A model generated the notes under the pieces. It was not told the origin of the DNA. It did not search any database and saw only the letters and a program-made list of their open reading frames with translations. From NCBI GenBank assembly GCA_944324235.1, contig CALUVN010000025.1, forward strand, positions 1 through 33,114: a stretch of 33,114 bases of DNA, given 5' to 3'. This stretch comes from Candidatus Gastranaerophilales bacterium (lineage in GTDB: Bacteria > Cyanobacteriota > Vampirovibrionia > Gastranaerophilales > Gastranaerophilaceae). Positions 24,709 through 32,464 of the stretch are shown piece by piece. A program made the translations under genes and the position numbers. The number at the start of each line of letters is the position of its first letter. Position 1 is the first letter of the stretch.

Positions 24709-26514
24709 ATGGAAAAAAATGAATCAACTTTAGGAGTGCTCCGCCACTCAACTTCACACATTATGGCACAGGCTGTTCAAAAGCTGTTTCCACAAGCAAA
24801 GTTAGCTATCGGACCGGCTACTGACACAGGTTTTTACTATGACTTTGATATGACTGACGGCCACGCTTTTACTGAAGAAGATTTAACAAAAATCGAAGAA
24901 GAAATGAAAAACATCATCAAACAAAATCTCTCGTTTGAAAAGTATGAGATTAAAGATGTTGATGCTCAAATCGCGGAATTCAAATCTCAAGGAGAAATTT
25001 ACAAAGCTGAACTTCTTGAAGAACACAGAAATGACAATCCTACATTGTATTTGACTAAAGACAAAGACGGTAATGTGCTTTTTAATGACCTTTGCGCAGG
25101 TCCGCACATCCCAAACACTTCATATATAAAAGGAAATGCAATTAAATTGCTGAAAGTCGCAGGTGCATACTGGAGAGGCAATGAAAAAAATAAAATGCTT
25201 CAACGTATTTATGCTACAGCTTTCTGGACGAAAGAAGACCTTGCTGATTACCTCAACTTTCTTGAAGAAGCTGAAAAACGCGACCACAGAAAACTTGGTG
25301 CTAAACTTGATTTATTCTCTGTAAGAGAAGAAATCGGCGGAGGGCTCGTCCTCTGGCATCCGAACCTTGCTGTAGTCAGAGAAGAAATTGAAAATTACTG
25401 GAGAACAGAACATAGAAAACGCGGTTACGTTATCGTTAATACCCCGCAAATAGCAAAATCTAAGCTCTGGGAACTTTCCGGACACATTGACCACTACAGA
25501 GAAAATATGTTCTTTATCCAAAAAGAAAATGAAGAAGACGAACAGTACATTGTTAAACCAATGAACTGCCCGTTCCATATTTTAATTTATCAGGCAAACA
25601 GATATTCTTACCGTTCATTGCCACTTAGAATGGCAGAACTTGGTACAGTTTACAGAAAAGAAAAATCAGGTGCACTCTCCGGATTAACCCGTGTACAAGG
25701 ATTTACACAGGATGATGCCCACATTTTCTGTACACCTGAACAACTTGTTGACGAAATCAACGAAATTATTGACTTTGTTGCTGATACTATGGCAATGTTC
25801 AATTTACCGTTTGAAGTCGAACTTTCAACAAGACCTGAAAGCTTTGTCGGAGAAATTGAAAACTGGAACAGAGCTGAAGCAGGGTTGAAAGAAGCAATGG
25901 ACCGACGCGGTATGAAATATGAAATTAATGAAGGAGACGGAGCGTTCTACGGCCCAAAAATCGACTTTAAAGTAAAAGATGCGATAGGCAGAACATGGCA
26001 ATGTGCTACAATCCAGTTAGACTTTAACCTTCCGGAACGTTTCGGCATCAAATATCAGGATAAAGACGGTTCAATGAAAACACCGGTAATGCTTCACCGT
26101 GTAATATTTGGCTCAATGGAACGGTTCCACGGTATATTAATTGAACATTTTGCAGGTGCTTTCCCTACATGGCTTGCACCAACACAGGTTGCAATTGTAC
26201 CTATCAGTAATGAAAAACACACTGATTTCGCTGAACAGGTTTACAAAAAAATGCGTAATGCCGGTATCAGAGTAAAACTTGATGACCGTTCTGAAAGTAT
26301 GAATTACAAAATCAGAGAAAGTCTGCAAGACAAGAAAATTCCTTATGTAGTCGTAATCGGCGATAAGGAAATTGAATCTAATGCACTTGCAGTTCGTGCC
26401 CGTGGTATCGGTCAGGTAGGAACTATGGGCGTTGATGAATTCATCAATAAAATTGAAGAAGAAATCAATGCAAGACGAATAGATTCTTTCGCTAAAAATA
26501 TGGTTAACGCATAA
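24709..26514 (+). CDS. thrS: Threonyl-tRNA synthetase (without TGS domain)
   Basis: This 601-residue class II synthetase charges tRNA-Thr. The editing domain is complete: HSTSH (His13, His17) and CAGPH supply the Ser-editing pocket. The core has AYWRGNEKNKMLQRIY, motif 2 with the zinc Cys in KPMNCPFHI, GFTQDDAHIF (zinc His), and motif 3 PVMLHRVIFGSMERF (zinc His). The anticodon domain is at the C-terminus (PTWLAPTQVAIVPI onward). E. coli ThrRS is 642 residues and begins with a 60-residue TGS domain; here the protein begins directly at the editing domain, and no TGS-like sequence lies upstream. AGAGGA fixes ATG 24709; a longer frame from 24655 encodes no recognisable domain. Confidence 0.95.
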   Translation: MEKNESTLGVLRHSTSHIMAQAVQKLFPQAKLAIGPATDTGFYYDFDMTDGHAFTEEDLTKIEEEMKNIIKQNLSFEKYEIKDVDAQIAEFKSQGEIYKAELLEEHRNDNPTLYLTKDKDGNVLFNDLCAGPHIPNTSYIKGNAIKLLKVAGAYWRGNEKNKMLQRIYATAFWTKEDLADYLNFLEEAEKRDHRKLGAKLDLFSVREEIGGGLVLWHPNLAVVREEIENYWRTEHRKRGYVIVNTPQIAKSKLWELSGHIDHYRENMFFIQKENEEDEQYIVKPMNCPFHILIYQANRYSYRSLPLRMAELGTVYRKEKSGALSGLTRVQGFTQDDAHIFCTPEQLVDEINEIIDFVADTMAMFNLPFEVELSTRPESFVGEIENWNRAEAGLKEAMDRRGMKYEINEGDGAFYGPKIDFKVKDAIGRTWQCATIQLDFNLPERFGIKYQDKDGSMKTPVMLHRVIFGSMERFHGILIEHFAGAFPTWLAPTQVAIVPISNEKHTDFAEQVYKKMRNAGIRVKLDDRSESMNYKIRESLQDKKIPYVVVIGDKEIESNALAVRARGIGQVGTMGVDEFINKIEEEINARRIDSFAKNMVNA

Positions 26515-26527
26515 GTTATAGTACAAA

Positions 26528-26565
26528 CAGGGGCTGAGTTTTTAAATCACAGCCCCTGCTTTAAT
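26528..26565 (+). terminator. Hairpin terminator after thrS
   Basis: CAGGGGCTG (26528-26536) and CAGCCCCTG (26550-26558) form a perfect 9-bp GC-rich stem 13 bases after the thrS stop. The following tract (CTTTAATAG) is only partly T-rich, so read-through into the WG-repeat gene is possible. Confidence 0.7.
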
Positions 26566-26581
26566 AGTTTAGGAGAAAAAT

Positions 26582-27448
26582 ATGAAAAAGAATTTAGTGA
26601 TTATGATGGCATTTTTAGCTGTTACAGCATGCGGCAATGCTTATGCAAATGACGCCGCTGCTGTCAATGCTGCAGGAACAGCAGCTGTAGTATCGACTAT
26701 CGTTGCTAATGATGCAATGAAAGCATCTTCCGAACCAACACCTACAAATCTGGTATCCGGCAAATCGCCTCGTTATGATGATACCATTTATAACTATTAT
26801 GCAGATATTACAGGCTACAAAGAAAATAACCTCTGGGGATTTAAAGACCCTGCAGGAAAAATTCTTGTACAACCAACTTATAAAGACATAGAAGCCTTTA
26901 ATGCTGAATTTATTAAAGTACAGGCTAACAACGGTAAATACGGACTGATAAATCTGAAAGGCCAAGCTGTACTGCCGGCGGTTTACACATCAATTAGAGA
27001 GCTTAACGCCGATTATTATATGATAAGTCAAGATTGGAAATACGGAATAACCGACGCTAATGCTAAAATTTTAATATCACCTCAGTATAAAAAAATTGAT
27101 GATTTAAGAGATAACTATTTTAAAGCATGCAATGATACTGCCTGCGGGGTTGTAACTTCTGCCAATAAAACTATAGTTCCTTTCCGTTATGAAAATGTTG
27201 ACACTCTCGGCGACAGCTTCTTTAAAGTAAAATATGAAGGCAAATGGGGAGTTATGACAGACACCGGAAACTCTATTATTGCTTCAAAATATGATAATGT
27301 AGCTATGAGCAACTACGGTTACATAAAAATTAAGTATAATAAAAAATGGGGTGCTGCAGATACGAAAGGTAAAATTGTACTTGAGCCTGAATACGGTCCT
27401 TTCAGAATTAATTGGAAACTCCGCTCGCTATATAAAAACAGTAAATAA
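26582..27448 (+). CDS. WG-repeat exported protein, probable lipoprotein
   Basis: This 288-residue protein has an N-terminal signal (KKNLVIMMAFLAVTACGNAYA). VTAC fits a lipobox, with Cys17 as the lipidated residue; cleavage after AYA by signal peptidase I is the alternative. From about residue 80 there are six WG-type repeats of 20-35 residues, each starting with a W/Y-G step: LWGFKDPAGKILVQPTY, KYGLINLKGQAVLPAVY, KYGITDANAKILISPQY, CGVVTSANKTIVPFRY, KWGVMTDTGNSIIASKY and KWGAADTKGKIVLEPEY. WG repeats are thought to form a beta-propeller-like surface; the function is unknown. AGGAG precedes the ATG. It stands between the thrS terminator and a strong shared terminator. Confidence 0.85.
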   Translation: MKKNLVIMMAFLAVTACGNAYANDAAAVNAAGTAAVVSTIVANDAMKASSEPTPTNLVSGKSPRYDDTIYNYYADITGYKENNLWGFKDPAGKILVQPTYKDIEAFNAEFIKVQANNGKYGLINLKGQAVLPAVYTSIRELNADYYMISQDWKYGITDANAKILISPQYKKIDDLRDNYFKACNDTACGVVTSANKTIVPFRYENVDTLGDSFFKVKYEGKWGVMTDTGNSIIASKYDNVAMSNYGYIKIKYNKKWGAADTKGKIVLEPEYGPFRINWKLRSLYKNSK

Positions 27449-27466
27449 AATAAAAATTTTACAATC

Positions 27467-27509
27467 TAAAAGAATTCTTCGCTTATGTATTAAGCGAAGA
27501 ATTCTTTTA
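27467..27509. terminator. Perfect 19-bp bidirectional terminator
   Basis: Arms 27467-27485 and 27491-27509 are exact inverted complements with a TGTAT loop; the arm begins TAAAAGAATTCTTCGC. A-runs on one side and T-runs on the other serve both strands. It lies between the convergent WG-repeat and flavodiiron genes and closes the whole PerR operon. Confidence 0.92.
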
Positions 27510-27538
27510 TTATATAAACAGTAAAAACTATTACTTAA

Positions 27539-28723
27539 CTAAACAATTCCGATAGATTTATGTTTTTCATAAATACTTTCGGCCATTACATCAAGTTTTT
27601 TGAAATCATCAGCAGTAGGTTTTCCTTTAATTTGAAGAGGTTCAACCAAATCTAATTTTAAAGGAGCGAGCATATCTGCGATGACATCAAATAATTTACC
27701 GCCCCAGCCGTAAGAACCGAGTAATGTCGCAAACTTTGCTTTTGGTCTTAAAACAGCTGCCAGATAAGCAACATTCACAGCCATCGGGTGCGGGCCGGCA
27801 AGCACCATTGAAGTTCCCATTGCAATAGTTGCAGCATCAACCAATTGCATTGCCAAATCGCCTAAATCGTCATCAACAATATCAAATTTAAATGTTTTAA
27901 CACCTTTTGCCTCTAATTTATCTGAAAGATAATCAATCATTTCTTTTGTACTGTTGTACATAGAAACATAAGGCATTACAACAAGATTTTTAGGTTCATC
28001 AGCTGTCCAATCAGCATAAGCATCCAAAATATATTTTGGATTTTTATAGACAGGCCCATGGCTTGGCAAAATCATATCAACATTCATATCCTGAATCATT
28101 TTTGTATAACGTTTACACATAGTTCTAAACGGCATCATGATTTCTGCATAATAACGTTTTGCACTTTTATAAAGTTCTTCGCTTTCAACAGCAAAAACAT
28201 CTGAGAATGTATAGTGAGCACCCAAAAAGTCACATGTACAAATTACGTTATCTTCTTTAATGTAAGTAAACATTGTATCCGGCCAGTGTACACCCGGAGC
28301 GAATATAAATTTCAGAGTTTTATCGCCGAGAGAAACTTCTTCACCGTCAGATACTACACGAATTTTTTCTTCAGGAACGTGCAGCATAGATTTTATATTC
28401 TCAGCACATTTAGGATTTGTGAGCACTACAGCGTTAGGATATTTTTCCAACAATGCAGGAATAGAGCCGGAGTGATCCTGCTCTCCATGGTTTGCAACAA
28501 TATAATCAACTTTACCTAACTGATTTTCCACAAGACGTTTAATATATTCATTAGTCTTTGGAGGGTACATTGTATCAATAATCGCAGTCTTTTCACTGCC
28601 TTTTACAAGGTATGAATTATAACTTGTGCCGTGTTCCAGAGGAATTAATTCATCAAAAATTCTTCTGTCACAATCGTTTAAACCGCAGTAGTAAATGTTA
28701 TTTTTAATTTCCTGAAATTTCAT
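27539..28723 (-). CDS. fprA: Flavodiiron protein (class A, FprA type)
   Basis: This 394-residue cytosolic enzyme reduces O2 to water and/or NO to N2O in anaerobes. The N-terminal metallo-beta-lactamase-like domain has every iron ligand: His79, Glu81, Asp83 and His84 in NHGEQDHSG, His146 in GVHWPD, Asp165 in CDFLGAH and His222 in PSHGP. The C-terminal flavodoxin domain (about 250-394) has the FMN loop VSMYNSTKEM. No rubredoxin or flavin-reductase domain is fused, so an external donor is required; the rubredoxin in the same operon is the obvious candidate. AAGGAG precedes the ATG. It is the last gene of the perR operon. Confidence 0.95.
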   Translation of the reverse strand: MKFQEIKNNIYYCGLNDCDRRIFDELIPLEHGTSYNSYLVKGSEKTAIIDTMYPPKTNEYIKRLVENQLGKVDYIVANHGEQDHSGSIPALLEKYPNAVVLTNPKCAENIKSMLHVPEEKIRVVSDGEEVSLGDKTLKFIFAPGVHWPDTMFTYIKEDNVICTCDFLGAHYTFSDVFAVESEELYKSAKRYYAEIMMPFRTMCKRYTKMIQDMNVDMILPSHGPVYKNPKYILDAYADWTADEPKNLVVMPYVSMYNSTKEMIDYLSDKLEAKGVKTFKFDIVDDDLGDLAMQLVDAATIAMGTSMVLAGPHPMAVNVAYLAAVLRPKAKFATLLGSYGWGGKLFDVIADMLAPLKLDLVEPLQIKGKPTADDFKKLDVMAESIYEKHKSIGIV

Positions 28724-28747
28724 AACTGTCTCCTTTGCATATTTATA

Positions 28748-29284
28748 TTATCTCGGTCTTTTAAAAAAGAAAACTTTTTCGTTAGCGCAAACTGGACAAT
28801 AATCCGGTTTTTCGACCTGCTGCATTGCGCAACCGCAGACGGAACATTCCCAGTTAAAAGTTCCGTCAGGGTTTGGTTGTACTTCATCAGAAATTGATAA
28901 TGATAATTTCTTTAAAGTTTTTTCATGTTCTTTTTCAATATCTGAAATCAGATTAAAAAGTTCGGCAATATGCTCATATCCCTCTTCTGCAGCAGTCTTG
29001 GCAAACTCTGGATAGTGAACAGCACTTTCTTCTTTTTCTATTTCAAGCGCATGATTTACTATCCTGCGTACATCAGGATATTTCCCGTCACAAAACCATT
29101 TCATCCAAATTTTAGCGTGTTCTTTCTCATTTATGGCTGCTTCCTGAAAAAAATAACTAATATCTTCATACCCTTCTTGCTTAGCCAGCATTGCAAATAT
29201 TTGATATTTTGTACAGGTTATTGCTTCTTCTATAAAGGCACGTCTAAGATTTTTCTTTGTTTCTGAGTCATTAAATCCGCCCAT
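28748..29284 (-). CDS. Rubrerythrin, divergent copy
   Basis: This 178-residue non-haem peroxidase reduces H2O2 to water. Diiron ligands are preserved: Glu20, Glu53 and His56 (NEKEHAKIW), Glu83 and Glu86, Glu117 and His120 (IEKEHEKTL). The C-terminal rubredoxin-like centre has CSVC (147-150) and CPVC (163-166). Around the first helix it reads FIEEAITCTKYQ instead of the usual [11 protein letters not shown], so it has drifted from the neighbouring copy and may differ in partner or rate. It lies 19 bases after the other rubrerythrin gene and 24 bases before fprA. AAAGGAT precedes the ATG. Confidence 0.93.
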   Translation of the reverse strand: MGGFNDSETKKNLRRAFIEEAITCTKYQIFAMLAKQEGYEDISYFFQEAAINEKEHAKIWMKWFCDGKYPDVRRIVNHALEIEKEESAVHYPEFAKTAAEEGYEHIAELFNLISDIEKEHEKTLKKLSLSISDEVQPNPDGTFNWECSVCGCAMQQVEKPDYCPVCANEKVFFFKRPR

Positions 29285-29303
29285 TTTAATCCTTTCTATT
29301 ACT

Positions 29304-29843
29304 TTAATAATTTTGAGCTTTCATGTAGAAATAGGCTTTCGGATGCTTGCACACAGGACATAATTCAATAGCAGAAGCACCTTCATAGCTGTGTCCGCAA
29401 TTACTGCATTCCCACACAACAGATTCTGATTTTTCAAAAACAGTACCGTTTTGCACGGCAGCAAGCAGCTTTCTGTATCTTTCCTCGTGCTCTTTTTCTA
29501 TATTGCCAACAAGCGTAAAGAGTGCTGATATTGTTTCAAAACCTTCTTCTTTTGCCTCTTTAGCAAATTTTGCATACATATCAGTCCACTCGTAATTTTC
29601 ACCGGCAGCAGCATCTTCAAGATTTTTGATAGTTTCTGGAATTGCACCGTCGTGCAAGAGTTTGAACCAGATTTTTGCATGTTCTTTTTCATTATTTGCG
29701 GTTTCTTCAAATATTTTACTTATTTGAACAAAACCCTCTTTTTTAGCCTGAGAAGCATAGTAGGTGTACTTATTTCTGGCTTCAGACTCACCTGCAAACG
29801 CAGTTTTTAAATTCTGCTCTGTTTTAGAACCTTTTAATTCCAT
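29304..29843 (-). CDS. rbr: Rubrerythrin, canonical copy
   Basis: This 179-residue peroxidase has the canonical N-terminus [20 protein letters not shown] (Glu19), [10 protein letters not shown] (Glu52, His55), Glu82 and Glu85 in GENYEW, and IEKEHEERY (Glu116, His119). The C-terminal Fe(Cys)4 centre is built by CSNC (146-149) and CPVC (162-165). Rubrerythrins take electrons from rubredoxin or NADH oxidoreductases to detoxify H2O2. It follows the rubredoxin gene by 12 bases with GAAGAGG upstream, so the donor and enzyme are co-made under PerR control. Confidence 0.95.
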   Translation of the reverse strand: MELKGSKTEQNLKTAFAGESEARNKYTYYASQAKKEGFVQISKIFEETANNEKEHAKIWFKLLHDGAIPETIKNLEDAAAGENYEWTDMYAKFAKEAKEEGFETISALFTLVGNIEKEHEERYRKLLAAVQNGTVFEKSESVVWECSNCGHSYEGASAIELCPVCKHPKAYFYMKAQNY

Positions 29844-29855
29844 AAATACCTCTTC

Positions 29856-29993
29856 CTATTCTTCTTCAAACATATCTTTGCCTACTGCGCACAAAGGGCA
29901 AACATAATCATCCGGCAAATTTTCAAACGGGACATTATCATTTTCTGCAGGATCGTAAACATATCCGCAAACTGTGCATACATACTTTTTCAT
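29856..29993 (-). CDS. Rubredoxin (45 aa)
   Basis: A short gene beginning [19 protein letters not shown] and ending in FEEE. The two iron-binding CxxC pairs are CTVC (6-9) and CPLC (32-35) in the usual spacing, with the aromatic and Gly residues of rubredoxin (CGYVYDP) in place. The usual Trp before the second pair is replaced: the segment reads [10 protein letters not shown]. It is an electron carrier for the rubrerythrins and the flavodiiron protein encoded downstream. GGAGG lies seven bases before the ATG, a very strong ribosome site, so high expression is likely. It follows perR after 12 bases. Confidence 0.95.
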   Translation of the reverse strand: MKKYVCTVCGYVYDPAENDNVPFENLPDDYVCPLCAVGKDMFEEE

Positions 29994-30005
29994 ATTATAC
30001 CTCCT

Positions 30006-30389
30006 TTACTTACATATCTTTTTACAATCATTACACAATCCATGAAATATTACATCATGCGACTGTATAACAAACCCTGTTTTTTCCTCTGTGTTTTTGA
30101 CAATATCAGCAGCGACATCAGCAGGAATGTCAAATATTTTTTTACACTCCTTACAAATAAAATGGTAATGTTCATCTGTATTGTGGTCATAGTGGGCAGA
30201 ATTTTCCAACCCGTCAATTTTTTTTATTCGCCCTGATTCCGTAAGCTGGTTAAGATTGCGGTATAAAGTTGCAAGACTAACCGAACTATCAGACTTAGAC
30301 ATTATATCATAAATATATTCTGCGGTCGGGTGCACAACATTTTCCCGCAGAGTTTGGAGTACAGATTCTCTTTGCTTTGAATAATTCAT
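30006..30389 (-). CDS. perR: Peroxide-sensing Fur-family repressor PerR
   Basis: This 127-residue metal-dependent repressor has a winged-helix domain with the recognition helix SLATLYRNLNQL. Aligned by a constant offset of 17 to B. subtilis PerR, it has all five regulatory-metal ligands (His20, Asp68, His74, His76, Asp87) and the four structural-zinc Cys (79, 82, 119, 122). The Asp at 87, where Fur has Glu, favours PerR. Iron-catalysed oxidation of His ligands would release it from DNA. The N-terminus is about 17 residues shorter than in B. subtilis. It leads the rubredoxin-rubrerythrin-fprA operon and sits beside a matching operator, so autoregulation is likely. Confidence 0.92.
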   Translation of the reverse strand: MNYSKQRESVLQTLRENVVHPTAEYIYDIMSKSDSSVSLATLYRNLNQLTESGRIKKIDGLENSAHYDHNTDEHYHFICKECKKIFDIPADVAADIVKNTEEKTGFVIQSHDVIFHGLCNDCKKICK

Positions 30390-30421
30390 TTGAACATCTC
30401 CATTTATGATACCAATTTCAG

Positions 30422-30448
30422 TTTATATTATATGAGAATTATTGTCAA
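30422..30448 (-). promoter_or_regulatory. Promoter of the perR operon
   Basis: On the minus strand, TTGACA (30448-30443) is followed by TATAAA (30427-30422) with a 15-base spacer; TAAACT (30425-30420) at 17 bases is the alternative -10. The -35 is a perfect consensus and lies about 55 bases before the perR start, after the end of recO. Confidence 0.6.
30433..30447. promoter_or_regulatory. 7-1-7 Fur/PerR-type operator overlapping the perR -35
   Basis: The sequence TGAGAATTATTGTCA is a 7-1-7 inverted repeat with one arm mismatch. Compared with consensus from general knowledge, it matches 12 of 14 positions of the Fur box TGATAATnATTATCA and 10 of 14 of the PerR box TTATAATnATTATAA. It covers most of the TTGACA -35, so a bound repressor would block the promoter. 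Confidence 0.65.
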
Positions 30449-30461
30449 GTTTTCCCAAAAG

Positions 30462-31223
30462 CTAGACTACATCTTGCAAAATAGCAGTAGATTTAAATTT
30501 TTTAGGAGAATGCGAAGTAATATATGTCTTTAAAATATCAAAAGAAACCATACAGATTTTTTCATTAGCAATATCTTCGTATTTTGATTTTTCATCCAAA
30601 GAAACCTCAAGAAGTGACTTTAAAAAATCTCTGAGTTTGTAGTGCATCATGGAAGAAACATGCTGTTCAGAACTGCAATTTGCACAAACAATACCACCGT
30701 GCTTTTGAGAAAAATACATACTTTCACTCCCGATGAGGCAGCCGCAAATCAGGCATCTGTCAAGTTCAATACCGAACCCCGAGACTTGCATCATTTTTAG
30801 CTGGAACTTAATCACTGCAATAAGAATTTCAATTTTTGAAGATGATTCGGCAATTTTCTCCAGAACTTTATATAAAAGATTATAAATATCAGCCGAACAC
30901 GGATCATCTTCGACTCCGAAATTACTTACAATTTCGCTGACATACATGGAGTAGAAAATTTTATCCATATTTTCTCTGGTTTTTCTAAAAGTGTTAAGCG
31001 CCTCAGCCTGACAAATAGTATCAAGATTTCTGCCTTTATGGAGCATAAGTTTGTTGGCAACAAGCATATCCATTCTTGCGCCTAATTTACTTTTAGTTTT
31101 TTTCACACCCTTGGCGACCCCTTTAATCAAACCTTTTTCTTTAGAATACATGACAATAATCTTATCAGACTCTGAAAGATTGTAGGATTTGAGGTTAATC
31201 GCGTCGGTTACGAAATTCTCCAT
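30462..31223 (-). CDS. recO: DNA repair protein RecO
   Basis: This 253-residue RecFOR-pathway protein loads RecA on SSB-coated single-stranded DNA. An N-terminal OB fold (1-80: DAINLKSYNLSESDKIIVMYSKEKGLIKGVAKGVKK in two parts) is followed by a helical region and a four-Cys zinc site made by CLICGC (about 157-162) and CANC. The C-terminal tail is basic (SPKKFKSTAI). It begins six bases after pilT and shares its transcript. RecO and the short SSB in this window could interact, but the SSB lacks the acidic tip that RecO normally grips. Confidence 0.93.
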   Translation of the reverse strand: MENFVTDAINLKSYNLSESDKIIVMYSKEKGLIKGVAKGVKKTKSKLGARMDMLVANKLMLHKGRNLDTICQAEALNTFRKTRENMDKIFYSMYVSEIVSNFGVEDDPCSADIYNLLYKVLEKIAESSSKIEILIAVIKFQLKMMQVSGFGIELDRCLICGCLIGSESMYFSQKHGGIVCANCSSEQHVSSMMHYKLRDFLKSLLEVSLDEKSKYEDIANEKICMVSFDILKTYITSHSPKKFKSTAILQDVV

Positions 31224-31229
31224 CCCTAA

Positions 31230-32324
31230 TTAGCCTTTTGTTCCGTGGAATACTCCTCTGAACATTTGTTGTAATTCGTTTTTATTGTCTGAGTACATCA
31301 TAGCAGTTTCTTCTGTAATGAAATCTCTTTCGTACAACTTATACAGTGACATATTCATAGTAATCATACTGTTGAAACCGCCTTTTTTAACAAGTTCATA
31401 GATTTCTTCCAACTCGTCTTTTTCAATAAAATCTTTAACAGTCGGAGTAACGATAAGAACCTCACATGCAGGAACACGGCCAGATCCTGAAGACACAGGA
31501 ACAAGTTTCTGCGCAACAGTTCCGCGCAAAATTTGAGCGAGTTGAGAACGGACATAAGCTCTGTCAGAAGGTTCAAACATGTTTACGATTCTGTTAACAG
31601 TTTGTACCGCGTCATTTGTGTGAATTGTTGCAAATACAAGGTGACCTGTTTCAGCTGCTTTTAAGGCAGAAGTAATGGTATCCTTATCACGAATTTCTCC
31701 GATAAATACAACATCAGGGTCCTGACGTAGCGCATACTTAATACCATCCGGGAAAGACGGTGTATCAATCAGGATTTGACGTTGAGAAACAATTGATTTT
31801 TTATTTGAGAAAATAAATTCAACAGGGTCTTCAATAGTAATAATGTGCTTCTGATAGTTTGAGTTAATATAATCAATCAAGGAAGCAATTGTTGTAGACT
31901 TACCGGAGCCAGTAGGTCCGGTAATCAATACAAGACCGTTGTTCAGAGTTGAGAACTGTTCAATAGATTGAGGCAAATTAAGCTCTGTAACCTTTTTAAT
32001 TTCGTAAGGAATAGTCCTGATAACAAGTGCAGACTTGCCAAGACAACGGCTCAAGTTTACACGAAAACGAGCAACACCTTTAATTTCATAAGCAAAATCC
32101 AAATCAAACAAAGCATTTATTTTACCTTTAGAATGCTTCGGAATCAAGATATCATAAGCATCCAGAATATCATCTTCCGTCAACTGCGGCATGTCAATTT
32201 TAATAATTCTACCATCTTTTCTTATCGCAGGTCTTTCATCTACTGCGAGGTGCACATCAGATGCAGCAATAGCAACTGCTTTTTTCAAAAAACTTACAAT
32301 ATCAAATTTACTTGTTTCGCCCAT
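31230..32324 (-). CDS. pilT: Type IV pilus retraction ATPase PilT
   Basis: This 364-residue hexameric cytoplasmic ATPase depolymerises type IV pili for twitching, adhesion and DNA uptake. The N-terminal PAS-like domain (ASDVHLAVDERPAIRKDG) is followed by the secretion-ATPase core: Walker A GPTGSGKS at 136-143, the Asp box ITIEDPVEF, Walker B VVFIGEIRD near 205-212 and the His box GHLVFATIHTNDA. The AIRDG-like retraction region reads EEIYELVKKGG, a close variant. It is PilT rather than PilB because of its length and lack of the N-terminal GSPII_E domain. AAGAGGAT precedes the ATG. Other pilus genes are not in this window. Confidence 0.94.
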   Translation of the reverse strand: MGETSKFDIVSFLKKAVAIAASDVHLAVDERPAIRKDGRIIKIDMPQLTEDDILDAYDILIPKHSKGKINALFDLDFAYEIKGVARFRVNLSRCLGKSALVIRTIPYEIKKVTELNLPQSIEQFSTLNNGLVLITGPTGSGKSTTIASLIDYINSNYQKHIITIEDPVEFIFSNKKSIVSQRQILIDTPSFPDGIKYALRQDPDVVFIGEIRDKDTITSALKAAETGHLVFATIHTNDAVQTVNRIVNMFEPSDRAYVRSQLAQILRGTVAQKLVPVSSGSGRVPACEVLIVTPTVKDFIEKDELEEIYELVKKGGFNSMITMNMSLYKLYERDFITEETAMMYSDNKNELQQMFRGVFHGTKG

Positions 32325-32350
32325 ACTATCCTCTTCTTACTATTGATTTG

Positions 32351-32379
32351 ATTATACCATTATTTATAGGATAAGACAA
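32351..32379 (-). promoter_or_regulatory. Promoter of pilT-recO (extended -10)
   Basis: On the minus strand, TTGTCT (32379-32374), exactly 17 bases, then consensus TATAAT (32356-32351) preceded by TGG, an extended -10. The transcript would start about 20 bases before the pilT ATG. Confidence 0.75.
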
Positions 32380-32420
32380 TAATATATAAAAAAACTCATA
32401 AAAATAGAGTATTTTAGGAT

Positions 32421-32442
32421 GTAACAAATTTGTAACAAATTT
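32421..32442. repeat. Tandem GTAACAAATTT repeat
   Basis: Two exact copies of an 11-base unit (32421-32431 and 32432-32442); ACAAATTTGT at 32424-32433 is a perfect palindrome. It lies between the pilT promoter and the candidate small RNA and overlaps its -35, so it could be an operator. Confidence 0.5.
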
Positions 32443-32458
32443 ATAAAAAGAGTAAATT
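32430..32458 (+). promoter_or_regulatory. Candidate plus-strand promoter upstream of the putative small RNA
   Basis: TTGTAA (32430-32435), a 17-base spacer, TAAATT (32453-32458). The -35 is the same as in the thrS promoter. Base pattern only. Confidence 0.4.
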
Positions 32459-32464
32459 GTGCGA

